Of a stretch of DNA of 21,151 nt, positions 20,318-21,151 are shown one piece after another. The stretch is from positions 1-21,151 of the forward strand of contig JACOUJ010000428.1 of NCBI GenBank assembly GCA_016177865.1. The letters run 5' to 3'. Numbering within the stretch: position 1 is the stretch's first letter; each line of letters begins with the position of its first letter. The DNA is from Candidatus Rokuibacteriota bacterium (GTDB taxonomy: Bacteria; Methylomirabilota; Methylomirabilia; Rokubacteriales; JACOUJ01). The notes under the pieces are model-generated. The model did no database searches. It saw nothing but the letters and a program-made list of their open reading frames with translations, and had not been told where the DNA came from. The translations under genes were made by a program, and so were the position numbers.

Positions 20318-20953
20318 TCATGTCCGGCGGCCCTTGAGAAGATCCTTCGCCCCGCTGGGACTCGCTTTGAGGAGTTCCAGCGTGCCGTTACTGAGCGCGG
20401 CCTTCACCACACCCATGGCGGGTACCTGGTCGCTTACCCAAACCTCAATCGGTCCAACTTTTCCCCGAACGGCCTGATACCGACCGGCCGGCACCGTGAC
20501 TTCCTCCCGGGTCCCGCTGACCCGGCTCTCTCTCAGAGGGCGGAGCTCGTTCTCCGGCGTCGAGATCACGCCCCGTGAGCCAAGGATCTGGCTCCGGAGA
20601 GCTTTTCCGTCCTTTTTCGAAATCAGGATCTGGGTCGTCGACAGCGCCGGTCCGTCGGGGGTCTGATGCGTCGTTACCTGGAGCCATCTCCCATCGGCGG
20701 TTTCGCCCACGATGGCATAGGTGATGAAAAAGCTCGGGCGGGTCGGAGGAGGGCCTTCCTCCAAGCGGATCCGGATGGTTCCGTCGGTCATCGTCTCCCG
20801 AACGATGATCTGCTGACGCTCCGGCAAAGAGGGGGTGAACCGGTACGTGGCCCAACTCCCCACGGCGGGCACGGGCCCCTGGCCCCGGGCCCCCAGGGGC
20901 AGCCACGCCAAACCCGCAAGGATCGCGAAGGTGCAGAGGGCATAGCGTTTCAT
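20318..20953 (-). CDS. Secreted hypothetical protein (211 aa)
   Basis: I chose the ATG at 20953 because 'ggaga' precedes it at good spacing and it begins a clear signal peptide ('MKRYALCTFAILAGLAWLP', cut near residue 24). An upstream in-frame start would overlap the pal-like gene. The mature part looks beta-rich: 'VGSWATYRFTPSLPERQQII', 'GTIRIRLEEGPP', 'SFFITYAIVGETADGRWLQV', and a closing region 'EEVTVPAGRYQAVRGKVG' and 'VWVSDQVPAMGVVKA'. The 'V.VPAG.(Y/F)...' plus 'W.S..VP..GVVK' pattern recurs in periplasmic proteins with a single beta-barrel-like domain, but I cannot name the family securely. It lies 8 bp after the pal-like gene and 7 bp before lapA, so it belongs to the same operon. Confidence 0.75.
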   Translation of the reverse strand: MKRYALCTFAILAGLAWLPLGARGQGPVPAVGSWATYRFTPSLPERQQIIVRETMTDGTIRIRLEEGPPPTRPSFFITYAIVGETADGRWLQVTTHQTPDGPALSTTQILISKKDGKALRSQILGSRGVISTPENELRPLRESRVSGTREEVTVPAGRYQAVRGKVGPIEVWVSDQVPAMGVVKAALSNGTLELLKASPSGAKDLLKGRRT

Positions 20954-20961
20954 ACTCTCTC

Positions 20962-21151
20962 CTAACGGGCCCGGAGGAGGAAATGGGCCCGACGGTTCAA
21001 TGACCAAGCCAGCTCGTTGTGGCCGGGGTCAAGCGGCCGTTCTTCGCCGTAGCTCACGGTCGTGAGACGACCCGGGCTCACCCCCAGGCTTACCAAGTAA
21101 TCTTTGACCGCTTGCGCCCGCTTCTCCCCCAGCGCCAGATTGTACTCGGCG
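20962..21151 (-). CDS. OmpA-like C-terminal domain, probably peptidoglycan-associated lipoprotein Pal (partial)
   Basis: The frame is open from the window edge to a TAG at 20962-20964 and gives the last 63 residues. 'AEYNLALGEKRAQAVKDYL', 'SLGVSPGRLTTVSYGEERPL' and 'ELAWSLNRRAHFLLR' match the C-terminal half of the OmpA/Pal peptidoglycan-binding domain, including the Arg in 'NRRA' that contacts diaminopimelate. Such short C-termini ending right after 'NRRA.(F)' are typical of Pal of the Tol-Pal envelope complex. The N-terminal lipobox and the conserved Asp lie outside the window. It heads the leftward operon that continues with the secreted protein, lapA-like and mgtE genes. Confidence 0.85.
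   Translation of the reverse strand, partial: AEYNLALGEKRAQAVKDYLVSLGVSPGRLTTVSYGEERPLDPGHNELAWSLNRRAHFLLRAR

Overview
The window is high-GC bacterial DNA with tightly packed genes, many GTG/TTG starts and many 4-17 bp gene overlaps. Pal, LapA, sigma-54 regulation and a periplasmic-sensor kinase point to a Gram-negative cell. I infer an environmental, possibly uncultured lineage (Methylomirabilota/Rokubacteria or a deltaproteobacterial-type group would fit), but this is a low-confidence guess. I see no tRNA, rRNA, CRISPR array or insertion sequence.

Layout: (1) 1-4046, plus strand: a CaiB/BaiF CoA-transferase remnant, a crotonase-fold protein, then all four parts of a Na+-translocating acyl-CoA decarboxylase: biotin carrier, a 49-residue OadG-type gamma subunit, beta subunit and carboxyltransferase. 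(2) 4055-4387, minus: a small Cys-rich secreted hypothetical protein. (3) 4494-7039, plus: a four-gene overlapping operon of membrane glycosyltransferase, two tandem 6-pyruvoyl-tetrahydropterin-synthase-like proteins and GTP cyclohydrolase I. (4) 7157-10629, plus: moaD-moaE-tilS and an NtrC-type sigma-54 activator. (5) 10630-10936: an AT-rich regulatory region with three TGCACA-N6-TGTGCA-like sites and a well-matched -24/-12 sigma-54 promoter. (6) 10937-16653, plus: a 44-residue signal-peptide-bearing miniprotein, an oligopeptide-binding protein, a second such gene ruined by an internal deletion, a membrane histidine kinase and a receiver-kinase hybrid. (7) 16723-21151, minus: alpha/beta hydrolase and PmtA-like methyltransferase, then (transcribed leftward) pal, a secreted protein, lapA-like and mgtE.

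The most unusual part is 9238-16653. An NtrC-type activator gene sits directly upstream of three enhancer-like palindromes and a sigma-54 promoter. That promoter would drive a tiny secreted peptide with a very strong ribosome binding site, followed by a terminator-like hairpin and then a peptide-binding protein with no permease, a sensor kinase and a second two-component protein. My inference is a self-contained peptide-sensing circuit: secreted peptide, periplasmic binding protein, kinase, sigma-54 activator. The sequence shows the parts and the promoter architecture; the signalling logic is not proven.

A second cluster worth attention is the glycosyltransferase/PTPS/PTPS/FolE operon, in which the first PTPS lacks the catalytic cysteine. 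Two genes in the window (CaiB-like and the second binding protein) appear to have lost their middles while keeping both ends, which may reflect gene decay or an assembly problem.
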